Origin: Paenibacillus sp. FSL K6-1330
GTDB lineage: Bacteria; Bacillota; Bacilli; Paenibacillales; Paenibacillaceae
Direction: 5' to 3'
Length of the DNA stretch: 64,000 bases
Assembly (NCBI RefSeq): GCF_037976825.1
Contig: NZ_CP150269.1
Span: 6,213,501-6,277,500, forward strand
Numbering within the stretch: the first letter of the stretch is position 1; each line of letters starts with the position of its first letter. The position numbers and the translations under genes were made by a program. Positions 49,671-58,085 of this stretch are shown here, one piece after another. A model generated the notes under the pieces. The model ran no database searches. It saw only the letters and a program-made list of their open reading frames with translations, and was not told the origin of the DNA.

Positions 49671-50577
49671 CTCCGCTAATCTGATGCATAAAATACTCCT
49701 CGAGCGAAGTATGCTTATGGTTTATCGATTCAATCGCCACATCATTCAGTACCAGCGCCTTGGTCAATTCCTGCTGCGTAAATTTGGACTCGTAAATGCG
49801 TATGGTTGAATCACCGACGATTTTGAAATTGCTGACTTTCAGCTGATTTTCCAGTACAAATACAGCTTGTTTGCATTGTGGGGTCACAATTTCGATATAA
49901 TCTGTGTTTTCGCTGCGCATCTCATCCATAGACACTTCGCGGATAAATCTGCCGCCCTGAAGAATGCCGATCGTATCTGCAACTTGTTCGATCTCACCCA
50001 GCAAATGACTGGAGACCAGCAACGTCATCCGGTACTCCTTGCTCAACATGCGCAGCAAACTTCTAAAATCCTTAATCCCGACCGGATCAAGTCCATTGAT
50101 TGGTTCATCCAGAATGAGCAGCTCGGGTTTGGTTATAATGGCGCGGGCCATGCCCAGACGCTGCTTCATGCCAAGCGAAAATTCGGATACCGATTTGCCT
50201 TGGATCGAAGTCAGATTGACCATCTCAAGCGCTTCGTTGATTGCATATTTGTTATAATAACCCATATATTCCGCATGCATCTCCAGATTTTCGATCGCCG
50301 TCATTTTATCGTAAAAAATCGGATACTCGATAATGCTGCCTATGCGTTTAAACATTTCAACCGATGAAGGCGTAAGCTTCTCTCCAAATATTTCAATTTC
50401 GCCACTGGTCGGTTTAACAAGATTCAGCATCATCTTCATCAGGGTGGTTTTGCCGGCGCCGTTTGGGCCGAGCAGTCCGTAAATCTGCCCCTGCTTGATA
50501 TTCATACTGACGTCAGAGACAACATCTTTGCCTTTATAGGTTTTGCTGACATGGCGGGTACTGATGACATAACTCAT
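49654..50577 (-). CDS. ABC transporter ATP-binding protein, BcrA-like
   Basis: 307 residues. Walker A GPNGAGKTT at 37-45, signature SEFSLGMKQR at about 131-140, Walker B LLILDEPINGLDP at 154-165. The C-terminal 80 residues (TDYIEIVTPQCKQAVFVLENQLKVSNFKIVG) are the usual accessory domain of bacitracin/lantibiotic-immunity ATPases. It drives the permease encoded downstream. The promoter carries the tandem box at 50647-50666, so expression is probably under the response regulator encoded at 55633-56340. Confidence 0.93.
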   Translation of the reverse strand: MSYVISTRHVSKTYKGKDVVSDVSMNIKQGQIYGLLGPNGAGKTTLMKMMLNLVKPTSGEIEIFGEKLTPSSVEMFKRIGSIIEYPIFYDKMTAIENLEMHAEYMGYYNKYAINEALEMVNLTSIQGKSVSEFSLGMKQRLGMARAIITKPELLILDEPINGLDPVGIKDFRSLLRMLSKEYRMTLLVSSHLLGEIEQVADTIGILQGGRFIREVSMDEMRSENTDYIEIVTPQCKQAVFVLENQLKVSNFKIVGDSTIRIYESKFTQQELTKALVLNDVAIESINHKHTSLEEYFMHQISGGEQYA

Positions 50578-50611
50578 TTATATTTGCCCCTCTCACTTAT
50601 CTCTTGATCAT

Positions 50612-50666
50612 AGTATAACCGCCAACATTTTCATATTTCTTGCGCAATTCTTACGAATCTCTTAAG
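50612..50666 (-). promoter_or_regulatory. Tandem-box promoter of the ABC transporter
   Basis: Box 50647-50666: ATTCTTACGA then ATCTCTTAAG (plus-strand reading), two half-sites 10 bases apart. A TATACT -10 (50612-50617) lies exactly 29 bases away on the minus strand, 35 bases before the start codon. The box at 54006-54025 differs at only three positions. Confidence 0.75.
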
Positions 50667-50706
50667 TGTAGAAAGCGACTCGATTATAAACAATCATATC
50701 ACATGG

Positions 50707-50737
50707 AATAAAAAAGACCGGTTCACTCACAACCAGT
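50707..50737 (-). terminator. Intrinsic terminator upstream of the ABC operon
   Basis: ACTGGTT pairs with AACCGGT (one G-U) followed by C and TTTTTT on the minus strand. It would end transcripts from the decayed genes at 50.8-51.4 kb. Confidence 0.65.
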
Positions 50738-50860
50738 CAGATTAATATGGTCCAAATTGGTGCTGCTATTCGAATCTCGCGAATCCGGAAATTGCCCTTT
50801 CAACGCTGGTTTATAAAAGCTCATTAAAGTTTGGAGTGCATGTTCGGAAGCGTAGTTATC

Positions 50861-50987
50861 TTAGCTTGTAGCTGCAGCTCCTACCTGTTGTACCGGTAAA
50901 ACCGAAAAATTCGCTAAAGACGCACCAATTCCGACAACGCCTGCAACTGCAAAGGAAACCCAAATTTATGTTGTGACCTAACTTCAT
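50861..50987 (-). pseudogene. Decayed small secreted peptide/protein gene
   Basis: From ATG 50987 the frame reads MKLGHNI; a one-base shift then gives VSFAVAGVVGIGASLANFSV and LPVQQVGAAATS followed by TAA. Joined, this is a perfect-looking Sec signal peptide (basic head, hydrophobic core, Ala-x-Ala-type end). The total of 127 bases is not a multiple of three. It is probably the head of a lost exported protein or a frameshifted small secreted peptide. Confidence 0.4.
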
Positions 50988-51063
50988 CAACCTCACTAAA
51001 AATGCTTGCAAACAAATACCAGACCTGATCATGATTATGGCAAGCCTGCTACGATGATGACAC

Positions 51064-51357
51064 TTAATTTTTGAACAGAATTTCGCCCACCTGTGTGGAG
51101 ATGTTGAGCGTTGCACTTTCGGATTGAGCCTTACCAACATATCCATGGAGTTCTTTGGAAACAACCTTTGTGGTAATTGTTGATTTTTCAAGAGCAACCT
51201 GATTATAGATAGTTCCTATTTTTGTTGATAGATTTACATATAGAGGTGCTGGTTGATCAGGTAGAGCGAATTCGACGTTACCAACGTTAGTAGATATGTT
51301 ACTGCTTTCCATACCAATTACATCCGTTACAGTAATGTCGCCGGAAATTCCCTAGCA
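51064..51357 (-). pseudogene. DUF4097-type C-terminal fragment
   Basis: An open stretch beginning GISGDITVTDVIGMESSNIS, then NVGNVEFALPDQPAPLYVNLSTKIGTIYNQVAL, ending STQVGEILFKN. The repeated 'G.I......G......NVG.V' beta-helix pattern is that of DUF4097 putative adhesin domains, which often accompany bacitracin-type ABC systems. Full proteins have 250-350 residues; here only about 97 remain, with a TAG directly before them and the peptidase gene 19 bases away. An 82-codon product from ATG 51312 could still be made. Confidence 0.6.
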
Positions 51358-51375
51358 ACTCTTACCTTATTTGCT

Positions 51376-53715
51376 CTACTGCTTCAGATTTTTATCCAAA
51401 AACTTGATCATTGTATTGAAGAAATCGATCAAGTTCTCTTCGTTGGTAAAGCCATGTCCTTCATTATCCTTGACCATATACTCCACTTGCACGCCGCGTT
51501 TTTTGAGTGCTTCGACAATTTGGTCGGATTCTGCTTTGTTCACCCGCGGATCATTCGCCCCTTGAGCCACGAATAATGGCGTTACGATCTTATCGACGTG
51601 GAACATCGGCGAAATTTGCTTCAGCATTTCTTTGTCCTTTTCGACATCACCGACACGTTCGTTTAAGAGATTTCTCATGGTCTCCCAATACGGTGGGGTC
51701 GCTCCCAAGAACGAGAGCATATTCGATATGCCTACATAATCAACAGCAGCAGCATACAATTCCGGCGTTTTCGTAATGCCCGTCAAGGTTGAGAATCCGC
51801 CAAACGATTGGCCATAAATACCAACTCGTTTCGGATCAGCAATCCCTTGCTGAATCGCCCACTTCACACCGTCAGTAATATCATCTTGAATTTTCAATCC
51901 CCATTGTTTATCTCCTGCATTCATAAAGGACTTCCCATACCCCATGGATGCACGGAAATTCATTTGAAGTACGGCATACCCGCGGTTTGCGAGCAATTGT
52001 GCTTCCGGGTTGAAGCCCCACGTATCACGTGTCCACGGCCCACCATGCGGATTAACGATCATCGGCAGGTTTTGAGGCTTTTTATTTTTCGGTAGAGTTA
52101 AGTAACCGTGAATCGTTAATCCGTCTCTGCTCTTGTAAGAGATCGGGTACATATCAGCCATCTGATCTGGTTTAAGCCACGGACTCAGATTACCTAAGGA
52201 TGTTAACTCACCGGATACGCTATCATAAAAATAATACATCCCGTAAGTCTTGTCATTCGAAACACTAACGATCACCTTCGTCATATCCTCGTTATAATCG
52301 TTTAGCCCGATTTCACTTTCACTGACGCCAAGCTTCTGCTGCATCTTACGGTACATCGCCTCGAATTTATCATCGAAAAACTCCAAATGCGCTTTATCTG
52401 TCACATAGATAGCCGCCAGCATTTTATCTTGATTTTTGTCGTAATATGCTCCAGTCACATCAACTTCCGGATGCTGATACAGAACTTCTTCCTTACCCTT
52501 TAAATTCAGCTTGACGAGCGCCGTCTTGTCCCGACCGTTATTGGAGACCGCATAGATCGATTTACCGTCTGCCGAGAAACCAAGCGGATTTATCGTATCC
52601 CCAAAATTTAACGTAACCAGCGGTTTGAACGCCTCTTCCTCCGTATCGCGGTACAACAATGTACTTACGACACCGTCGCTTTCAGAAGCGAGCCGAATCT
52701 TACCTTGGCGATCAGCTACCCATGCCGTAATGTTCCCTGGGTTTTTGGCGATCAGCTTCGTTTCCCCTGTCTTTACATTCAATTTATATACATCGAAGAT
52801 GGTAGCATCTTCTTTATTCATCGAGATTAGAATTTCGTCTTTCACACCAGATAAATCGCTCACGAGTTGAACACTGACCTTACCGTAAGGCGTCAAATCC
52901 ACTTCCTTATTGCCATTAAAAGTGGACGAATACAAATGGAAATTCTCGTCTCCGCCCTTATCTTTGCGATATAGAATGTTATCGCCTTTCCAGAAGAAGC
53001 CAGCGATATCGCGATCCTTCGAGCTTGTCACGCGAATAGGCTCACTTTTCTCTCCAATTTTCTCTACGAACACATTGGAACGGTTCTCCCAAGTACCCGC
53101 ATAAGAAAGATACTTGCCATCTGGAGAAAGCTCATACCCAAAGCTGCCCGGATTCCGCAAGAAGTCTTCCACGGAAATTTGTGACACACTTCTGTCGTCC
53201 ATTGTGGATAGCATTTTATGGCTGTAATTTTTAAGCACAACAGCCGCTTGAGCTACAGTCACTGGCTGATCTTCGTGTAAGCTTCCATCTGTATCCCCTT
53301 GAATGAGCCCAAGTGCCTTGGCGCTTGCCGCATATTCGGCCAAGCTCGTTTCTCCCTGTTCCTTACCGAGTGCTCGCACCATCATGCGTGCCATCTCGCC
53401 GCGTTTGATCGAAGCGTCAACGGAAGTGAATTCTCCTTCCTTCAACCACCCTTTCTCGGAAGCAACCTTCATCGGATCGATGCCATGTTGATAGGTAAGC
53501 GATACTACCGCATAGCGGATAAATTCTTTAACAGAAATCTCTTGATTTTGTTGTACCCCTTTGTCAACAATTCCCTTCGTTACGAGTGTCTGTACTCCAT
53601 CTTGATACCATGGTGCTGCCTGTTTCGCTCCATCCTGTGCCATGACTGACACGGAAACGGATACGGCCATAATAGCCGCAACCGCTGTGGAGACTAGTCT
53701 TTTTCTTGCATTCAT
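51376..53715 (-). CDS. Exported S9 prolyl-oligopeptidase-like peptidase with SLH-like head
   Basis: 779 residues. Residues 1-28 are a signal peptide (basic, then VAAIMAVSVSVSVMAQD). About 35-175 hold SLH-like repeats (WYQDGVQTLVTKGIVDK; FTSVDASIKRGEMARMMVRALG; DEDQPVTVAQAAVVLK-type). About 185-520 is a beta-propeller. The last 250 residues are the alpha/beta-hydrolase of family S9: GIYGQSFGGFSTLTG (Ser near 638), QGANDPRVN (Asp near 721), DNEGHGFTNEE (His near 752). It is probably held at the wall by the SLH part and cleaves peptides outside the cell. A small membrane protein gene and the tandem-box promoter lie upstream. Confidence 0.9.
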   Translation of the reverse strand: MNARKRLVSTAVAAIMAVSVSVSVMAQDGAKQAAPWYQDGVQTLVTKGIVDKGVQQNQEISVKEFIRYAVVSLTYQHGIDPMKVASEKGWLKEGEFTSVDASIKRGEMARMMVRALGKEQGETSLAEYAASAKALGLIQGDTDGSLHEDQPVTVAQAAVVLKNYSHKMLSTMDDRSVSQISVEDFLRNPGSFGYELSPDGKYLSYAGTWENRSNVFVEKIGEKSEPIRVTSSKDRDIAGFFWKGDNILYRKDKGGDENFHLYSSTFNGNKEVDLTPYGKVSVQLVSDLSGVKDEILISMNKEDATIFDVYKLNVKTGETKLIAKNPGNITAWVADRQGKIRLASESDGVVSTLLYRDTEEEAFKPLVTLNFGDTINPLGFSADGKSIYAVSNNGRDKTALVKLNLKGKEEVLYQHPEVDVTGAYYDKNQDKMLAAIYVTDKAHLEFFDDKFEAMYRKMQQKLGVSESEIGLNDYNEDMTKVIVSVSNDKTYGMYYFYDSVSGELTSLGNLSPWLKPDQMADMYPISYKSRDGLTIHGYLTLPKNKKPQNLPMIVNPHGGPWTRDTWGFNPEAQLLANRGYAVLQMNFRASMGYGKSFMNAGDKQWGLKIQDDITDGVKWAIQQGIADPKRVGIYGQSFGGFSTLTGITKTPELYAAAVDYVGISNMLSFLGATPPYWETMRNLLNERVGDVEKDKEMLKQISPMFHVDKIVTPLFVAQGANDPRVNKAESDQIVEALKKRGVQVEYMVKDNEGHGFTNEENLIDFFNTMIKFLDKNLKQ

Positions 53716-53800
53716 GATTTAAGTTTCCCCTCACTACTGGTAGCGTTACCCTAAATTTCTTAGGGAATTCGCGTAAAAATATCAAATATACTCTACCAAG

Positions 53801-53938
53801 TTAACGAATATCGATCTGATCAATTTTGCGAATCACCATGTATCCGACCACTATTCCAAGCACGGCTAGTAGAATCGAGACGACTTCCTGCCCTTGAAAA
53901 GCCTTGGTCAATCGAATCGTTCGTACTATATGCTCCAT
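53801..53938 (-). CDS. Small single-span membrane protein, 45 residues
   Basis: Starts at ATG 53938 behind AGGAGGAAAG. MEHIVRTIRLTKAFQGQEVV, then SILLAVLGIVVGYMVIRKIDQIDIR: a basic head, one transmembrane helix (about 20-36) and a short charged tail. It is the first gene after the tandem-box promoter and precedes the S9 peptidase by 86 bases, so they are probably cotranscribed. No family recognised. Confidence 0.7.
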   Translation of the reverse strand: MEHIVRTIRLTKAFQGQEVVSILLAVLGIVVGYMVIRKIDQIDIR

Positions 53939-53970
53939 AATCTTTCCTCCTCTCGCTCTCTCATAACGAT

Positions 53971-54025
53971 ATCTTACAGGACGTCATCTTCTTTTTTCTT
54001 TCTTTACTCTTACGAATTTCTTAAG
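53971..54025 (-). promoter_or_regulatory. Tandem-box promoter of the peptidase operon
   Basis: Box 54006-54025: ACTCTTACGA then ATTTCTTAAG (plus-strand reading). A TAAGAT -10 (53971-53976) lies exactly 29 bases away on the minus strand. Same layout as 50612-50666 and 47915-47969. Confidence 0.75.
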
Positions 54026-54375
54026 CTGACTCTATGTGCGATGATGCTCATGAAAAACTAGCGTATACATCATTCAAACACATGATCGAGATACCGGAGC
54101 CAGCAATCCGTTGGGATCATTGCAGAAGTTTATTCAGAAGTCAGTTCCTCGCTAAGTATTTGGTAGCTGCAAGGCGGACGGCAGGTTTCACCGGAGCAGA
54201 TGGACAATTATCTTCATGAACTGCTTAATAAGGATTTATTCTGGAAGTAGAGAAACGCCCAGGAGAATGAAGCCATACCTGCCAGCAGCACCTAACTCGT
54301 CAAATTCTAGTACAGAATAGGTACAGATCCGCGTCAATAACGGAAAGTTATTGAAATCCCTTATATCAAACAGAA

Positions 54376-54417
54376 AACCCTCTGATGCCAGCCATTGTAG
54401 CGTGACATCAGAGGGTT
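54376..54417. terminator. Intrinsic terminator
   Basis: A 12-bp perfect stem AACCCTCTGATG / CATCAGAGGGTT with an 18-nt loop; A-rich before and TTATTT after. Confidence 0.7.
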
Positions 54418-54444
54418 ATTTCACTATTTATTTACAGCTACGAT

Positions 54445-54684
54445 TTACGCTTGGTTCGCAGCGTTAGCGAGCTTCTTCTTGCGTCCTATTACTAATGGAA
54501 CAGTTGGGGATGTGTTGTAATAAACAATTGCTACATATACTTCCGATGCTAGCTTTCCTTCGGAAAGCTTTTAGGCGAATGCAGCAAATGCCTCCAAGTA
54601 GCTTTTTCCCCAAAAATCTTTCAGCTTCGTAAGAATCGATTCCGTCTCCTCCGCTACTTTCGCTTTTTGTCTAGCACTAATATG
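54445..54684 (-). pseudogene. Unrecognised remnant with an internal stop
   Basis: One continuous minus-strand frame reads ISARQKAKVAEETESILTKL, KDFWGKSYLEAFAAFA, a TAA, then KLSEGKLASEVYVAIVYYNT, SPTVPLVIGRKKKLANAANQA and a stop. Residue use is protein-like on both sides of the internal stop, which suggests a gene broken by a nonsense mutation and lacking its 5' end. Family not recognised. Confidence 0.4.
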
Positions 54685-54700
54685 ATGTTAAGAAGCCGCG

Positions 54701-55633
54701 CTACGATAGCTTCTTTAACGAGATCGTGAAAACGGTCCGTTCATACGGCTTGCTTGCGACGCGAATTTCCCCGCCCATCAGCTCGATCAGTCTTTTCGTA
54801 ATCGTCAGACCCAAACCGCTGCCCTGGAATCTTTTATTCCTTGAATCCTCCAGCGTATACATCCGCTCGAAAATAAGCTCCTGATCCCGTTCATGAATAC
54901 CTTTGCCTTTATCCCAAATGTCGATAAGCACCCGGCCCTGCTCATCCCGCAGCTTCATGCCGATCACCTTGCCCTGTGAACCATAACGGATCGCATTGCT
55001 CAGCACATTGTTTAATGCGCGGTTTAGTCCCTCTTCATTGCCCCATGCATAAAGCGGCGTTTCCGGAATATCGATGTCAGCCTGCAACCCTTCGGATTCG
55101 ATCAGATCATAAAACATCAGCATGCTGTTTCTGGAAATTTCATTGATATGTATGCGGGTCAGGGGCATCTCCTTATCCCCCGATTCCAGCTTGGCCAGGT
55201 CAAAAAAACGGTTGATCAACTCTACGATCTCTACAGTCTTCGTATGCACCTTATCCAGTAGCCGCTCCCTTTCCTCCATTGGCAAGTCGGCCTTCTGGTT
55301 CAACGTTTCGATATAACCGAGCACCACGGTAAGCGGCGTCTTCAAATCATGCGATATGTTTGCCAACATCCGGCGCATCGCGATTTCTGTACGCATAAAT
55401 CCTGTCTCGGACTGCCTGGTTTGCAAAAGCAAGTGATTGATAGCAATCAACAGTCTACGATATCCTGGATCCTCCGTAAAAAGCAGCAGTTGCTCCTGCG
55501 AGGACGAATCCTCAATCGTATTCAGTTTATCGATGATGTAGCCGAGCTGCTTAGCTCTTTTTTTCCGACCCATCCACTGCATCACATTCAGCAACGCCAA
55601 CATGATCACAACAATCAGCAGAACGGCAACCAC
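54701..55633 (-). CDS. Sensor histidine kinase
   Basis: 310 residues from a GTG at 55633 that shares a base with the regulator's stop (TAGTG) and has GGGGGA seven bases upstream; a GTG 11 codons earlier is less likely. Residues 1-20 are one membrane span; there is almost no extracytoplasmic domain. A linker and coiled coil follow, then the H-box MLANISHDLKTPLTVVLGY (His about 95), N-box LNNVLSNAIRYG, G1 DIWDKGKGI and G2 GSGLGLTITK. The short sensor region is like intramembrane-sensing kinases (BceS type) that monitor a nearby ABC transporter, which fits the BcrA-type transporter close by. Confidence 0.93.
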   Translation of the reverse strand: MVAVLLIVVIMLALLNVMQWMGRKKRAKQLGYIIDKLNTIEDSSSQEQLLLFTEDPGYRRLLIAINHLLLQTRQSETGFMRTEIAMRRMLANISHDLKTPLTVVLGYIETLNQKADLPMEERERLLDKVHTKTVEIVELINRFFDLAKLESGDKEMPLTRIHINEISRNSMLMFYDLIESEGLQADIDIPETPLYAWGNEEGLNRALNNVLSNAIRYGSQGKVIGMKLRDEQGRVLIDIWDKGKGIHERDQELIFERMYTLEDSRNKRFQGSGLGLTITKRLIELMGGEIRVASKPYERTVFTISLKKLS

Positions 55634-56340
55634 TAAAATTCCCCCAAACGGTAGCCGATGCCCCACAGCGTTTTGATGTACTGCGGATCGGAGGGCTGAT
55701 CTTCAATTTTGTCGCGCAAACGGCTCATATGCACATTAATGACATTTTCATCGCCGAAATAGTCGTCATTCCAGACGGATGTGAAAATGTGCTGCTTGGT
55801 GAATACCTTTTTCGGATTCGTCATAAACAGCTTTAAGATTTGCAGTTCTTTGGCCGTCAGCTTGATCTCCTGGCCGTTTTTGGTCACGGTCAAATGATCC
55901 AGATCCATCTCTAGTTCATGGACCCGGATGATTTTATTTTGCTCAGTTGGGGGTGCTATTGCATAAGCCGTCACGCGGCGGATAGCGGCCTTCACTCTAG
56001 CCGTCAGCTCAATCATCGAAAAAGGTTTCGTAATATAGTCATCCGCGCCAAAACCAAGGCCGAGCGCCTTGTCCACTTCCCCATCCTTTGCGGATACGAT
56101 CAGTACCGGCACATGGCTTTTCTCCCTGACTTTTTTAAGAAAATCCATACCGCTGATCTTGGGCAGCATCATATCCAGCAGTACGAGGTCATAATCTCGT
56201 TCGGCAAACCGCTCGAGCGCCTCCTCTCCGTCTTTGGCAAGCACCACCTGAAAACCTTCCATCGTCAAATAGCTCTCTACCATTTCGCCAATCGAGCTGT
56301 CATCCTCTACAAGAAGTATGTTCGAAGCCACGTCATTCAC
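55633..56340 (-). CDS. OmpR-family response regulator
   Basis: 235 residues. Receiver domain 1-120: acidic pair in LLVEDDSS, phosphoacceptor Asp 56 in LVLLDMMLP, Lys in IVSAKDGE. C-terminal winged helix 135-233: HELEMDLDHLTVTKNGQEIKLTAKELQILKLFMTNPKKVFTKQHIF, then VNVHMSRLRDKIE and YIKTLWGIGYRLGEF. OmpR-type dimers bind two direct half-sites about 10-11 bp apart; the tandem boxes at 47950, 50647 and 54006 fit that. It is the best local candidate to control the deacetylase, ABC and peptidase operons. Its own upstream region has no such box. Confidence 0.95.
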   Translation of the reverse strand: MNDVASNILLVEDDSSIGEMVESYLTMEGFQVVLAKDGEEALERFAERDYDLVLLDMMLPKISGMDFLKKVREKSHVPVLIVSAKDGEVDKALGLGFGADDYITKPFSMIELTARVKAAIRRVTAYAIAPPTEQNKIIRVHELEMDLDHLTVTKNGQEIKLTAKELQILKLFMTNPKKVFTKQHIFTSVWNDDYFGDENVINVHMSRLRDKIEDQPSDPQYIKTLWGIGYRLGEF

Positions 56341-56552
56341 GCCTTTCTTTTTACGTCCATAACTCTAATATACTGGAAACAACGGCTCCGAGGTATATTC
56401 AGATTCATCTTCAAATAACCGCTCAAACTAAAATAACCCCACAAACTGATCTGTTGCAGCCTTGCGTACCGCCGAGTGTCGCATGAAGCACGTGTACAAA
56501 AATACAAATCGAAGGCTGCATGACCCGCATCTTTTAAATGTGAGGGATGCAC

Positions 56553-56785
56553 AATGGACGCTATTTTAGAACGTTGTTGCGGTCTGGACGTTCATCAACT
56601 CATGCCAGCTCTTGGGCGGGGGGATGTCCAGGCAACCATGAGAGTGCTGGCAAAAAGAAAAGTTCTCGCATTCCTAAGGGCAAACGCATGCTCAAAGCGG
56701 TTTTATGCCAATGCGCATGGTCGGCCTCCATGACCAAAAGCTCTAGAATGCGGGCATTTTTTGACCGGATCGTCAAACGATAAGG
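56553..56785 (+). pseudogene. IS110-family transposase remnant, internally deleted
   Basis: The start MDAILERCCGLDVHQ is that of IS110/IS1111 transposases; its Asp is the first of the DEDD set. The frame is then lost, and a second frame gives ASSWAGGCPGNHESAGKKKS, then RIPKGKRMLKAVLCQCAWSAS, the C-terminal part of the same family. Full proteins have about 400 residues; here the middle 300 or so are gone. No intact ends were found. It marks an insertion-deletion site next to the duplicated 40-bp repeat. Confidence 0.8.
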
Positions 56786-56850
56786 GAAGACGGATTGTAA
56801 TATGAAGTGCGACACCTAAAACAAAATGACCCATGCTGGTTTCGTGTAAC

Positions 56851-56890
56851 ATATTCCATTCGACTGATTCCTTCCATCCGGCTAAAGCCT
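56851..56890. repeat. 40-bp repeat, copy 2 (AviRa-like 5' end)
   Basis: Matches 44250-44289 at about 37 of 40 bases and includes the same ATG and ribosome site on the minus strand, but the coding sequence that should follow is replaced by unrelated sequence leading to the IS110 remnant. Confidence 0.75.
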
Positions 56891-56934
56891 AATTAGTTTC
56901 TAATGACTTTGTGTTAATACTTTCGTTCCATAAA

Positions 56935-56975
56935 AGAAATAGACCGCCCTTGGTCAGGATCACGGTCTATTTCTG
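56935..56975. terminator. Intrinsic terminator
   Basis: AGAAATAGACCG pairs with CGGTCTATTTCT around a 16-nt loop. It lies downstream of the SMR gene on the minus strand. Confidence 0.7.
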
Positions 56976-57060
56976 ATCGAATTCCTATAGTAAGGCCGCT
57001 CTTATGGCGGTACGCTGTACTCGGGGATCGTGTTCGCGCACGGTCCCTCTTCCATTCTAC

Positions 57061-57206
57061 GCATGAGTACGGCTCTTCCGCAGATTCCGGTTCATTCTAT
57101 CGCCCTTAGTGACCGGACTGGTGCGTCTTTGATTGTTCCTGCGCATGTGCGCTGCCGGATAGATTCAGCAGAACGACCCCCGCGATGATCAGCAGGATCG
57201 AGAATA
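57061..57206. repeat. 146-bp repeat, copy 2 (SMR gene 3' end)
   Basis: Nearly identical to 45851-45996, 11.21 kb away in the same orientation. Here it belongs to the intact SMR gene. Confidence 0.85.
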
Positions 57207-57465
57207 TTTTCAGACCATTAATCTGCTCCGCAAAGAACATATAACCGATGACGGTAATGATCATGATGCCAAGTCCCGACCAGATCGCGTAAGCTACGGA
57301 TATTTCAATCTGCTTCAAGCTCAGCGTCAGGAAGCTCAAGCTGCAAATATAGAACACCACCAGCAGCACGCTGGGCAGCGGTTTGCTGAATCCCTCCGAC
57401 AGCTTCATGTTCAGTGTCCCAGCCACTTCAAATAGAATAGCCAAACTTAAATATAACCAATGCAT
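57106..57465 (-). CDS. SMR family multidrug efflux protein
   Basis: 119 residues from ATG 57465, GGAGGAG upstream; the earlier in-frame start overlaps the TetR end. Four membrane helices: MHWLYLSLAILFEVAGTLNMKLSEGFSKPLPS (with the essential Glu in FEVAGT), LLVVFYICSLSFLTLSLKQIEISVAYAIWSGLG, MIITVIGYMFFAEQ and IFSILLIIAGVVLLNL. The 'AYAIWSGLG' block is characteristic. It exports cationic drugs or guanidinium-like compounds by proton exchange. The TetR gene directly upstream is its likely repressor. The His-rich tail (AHAQEQSKTHQSGH) is unusual. Confidence 0.92.
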   Translation of the reverse strand: MHWLYLSLAILFEVAGTLNMKLSEGFSKPLPSVLLVVFYICSLSFLTLSLKQIEISVAYAIWSGLGIMIITVIGYMFFAEQINGLKIFSILLIIAGVVLLNLSGSAHAQEQSKTHQSGH

Positions 57466-57469
57466 AATC

Positions 57470-58039
57470 TCAAGACTCCTCCCGTTTCTCTGCGGCAATG
57501 CCGAACAATAAGATGTCCATGACGGACTGCAGCAACTCCCCTAGCGGCAATTGATGCTTCACCGTTGCCCTCGAATCATAAATCTGATGGAGCGAGCCGA
57601 GATACAGATCAATGAACAGCGGCATATGAATTCGTTTGATACTTCCCTCGGCCATCCCCTGCTCCATCAGCTCAGTAACAATGCCCCATTCCTCTCTGAA
57701 AAAGGTGTCCAGCTTCTCCCACTGCGCATAAAGCGAGCGCTTCAGATCCGGCAGCATTCCCAAATCCATCTTCTCCATCTCCTGCGGCAGACAGATTAGA
57801 ATCTGATGAATCTTCTCCAGAACGGTAAGCTCCTCATCCCCCGCAATTTCATGTTCGCGCTGCTGAATATGCCGGATCATTCCGTCGATGATATGTTCGA
57901 CAATCTCTTCCTTGGATGAAAAGTGCTCATAGATCGTCCGTTTACTAATTGCAAGGCCGCGGGCCAGATCACTAACCGTAAAAGTAAACCCCTGCCGCTG
58001 AATTAAGCGGATCGTTTCATTCAATATTCGCTCGCGCAA
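57470..58039 (-). CDS. TetR/AcrR family repressor of the SMR gene
   Basis: 189 residues from TTG 58039 behind AAGGGGAG. Helix-turn-helix at about 5-50: ILNETIRLIQRQGFTFTVSDLARGLAISKRTIYEHFSSKEEIVEHI. The C-terminal ligand domain is of normal length. The stop is four bases before the SMR start. A 28-bp inverted repeat with arms TGGTAC/GTACCA (58058-58085) sits just upstream and is its probable operator. Confidence 0.92.
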   Translation of the reverse strand: MRERILNETIRLIQRQGFTFTVSDLARGLAISKRTIYEHFSSKEEIVEHIIDGMIRHIQQREHEIAGDEELTVLEKIHQILICLPQEMEKMDLGMLPDLKRSLYAQWEKLDTFFREEWGIVTELMEQGMAEGSIKRIHMPLFIDLYLGSLHQIYDSRATVKHQLPLGELLQSVMDILLFGIAAEKREES

Positions 58040-58057
58040 GTGAACAAACTCCCCTTC

Positions 58058-58085
58058 TGGTACTAAAAATACTTTACCGGTACCA
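58058..58085. promoter_or_regulatory. Probable TetR operator of the efflux operon
   Basis: Inverted repeat TGGTAC-N16-GTACCA between a TATAAT element (minus strand, 58091-58096) and the TTG start at 58039. The position just downstream of the -10 fits a roadblock-type operator. Confidence 0.55.

Larger units (their letters stand above)
54026..54700. other. 675-bp interval with gene remnants
   Basis: No intact gene. 54030-54250 holds short plus-strand remnants, such as a frame ending QMDNYLHELLNKDLFWK and a stop, that look like the end of a lost gene. A strong hairpin, AACCCTCTGATG with CATCAGAGGGTT, at 54376-54417 is a likely terminator. 54445-54684 is a separate minus-strand remnant. Confidence 0.4.

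Noticed and set aside
50856..51197. 113-codon minus frame over the DUF4097 fragment
   Set aside because: It is out of frame with the recognisable DUF4097 sequence and the signal-peptide-like stretch; a shadow of decayed genes.
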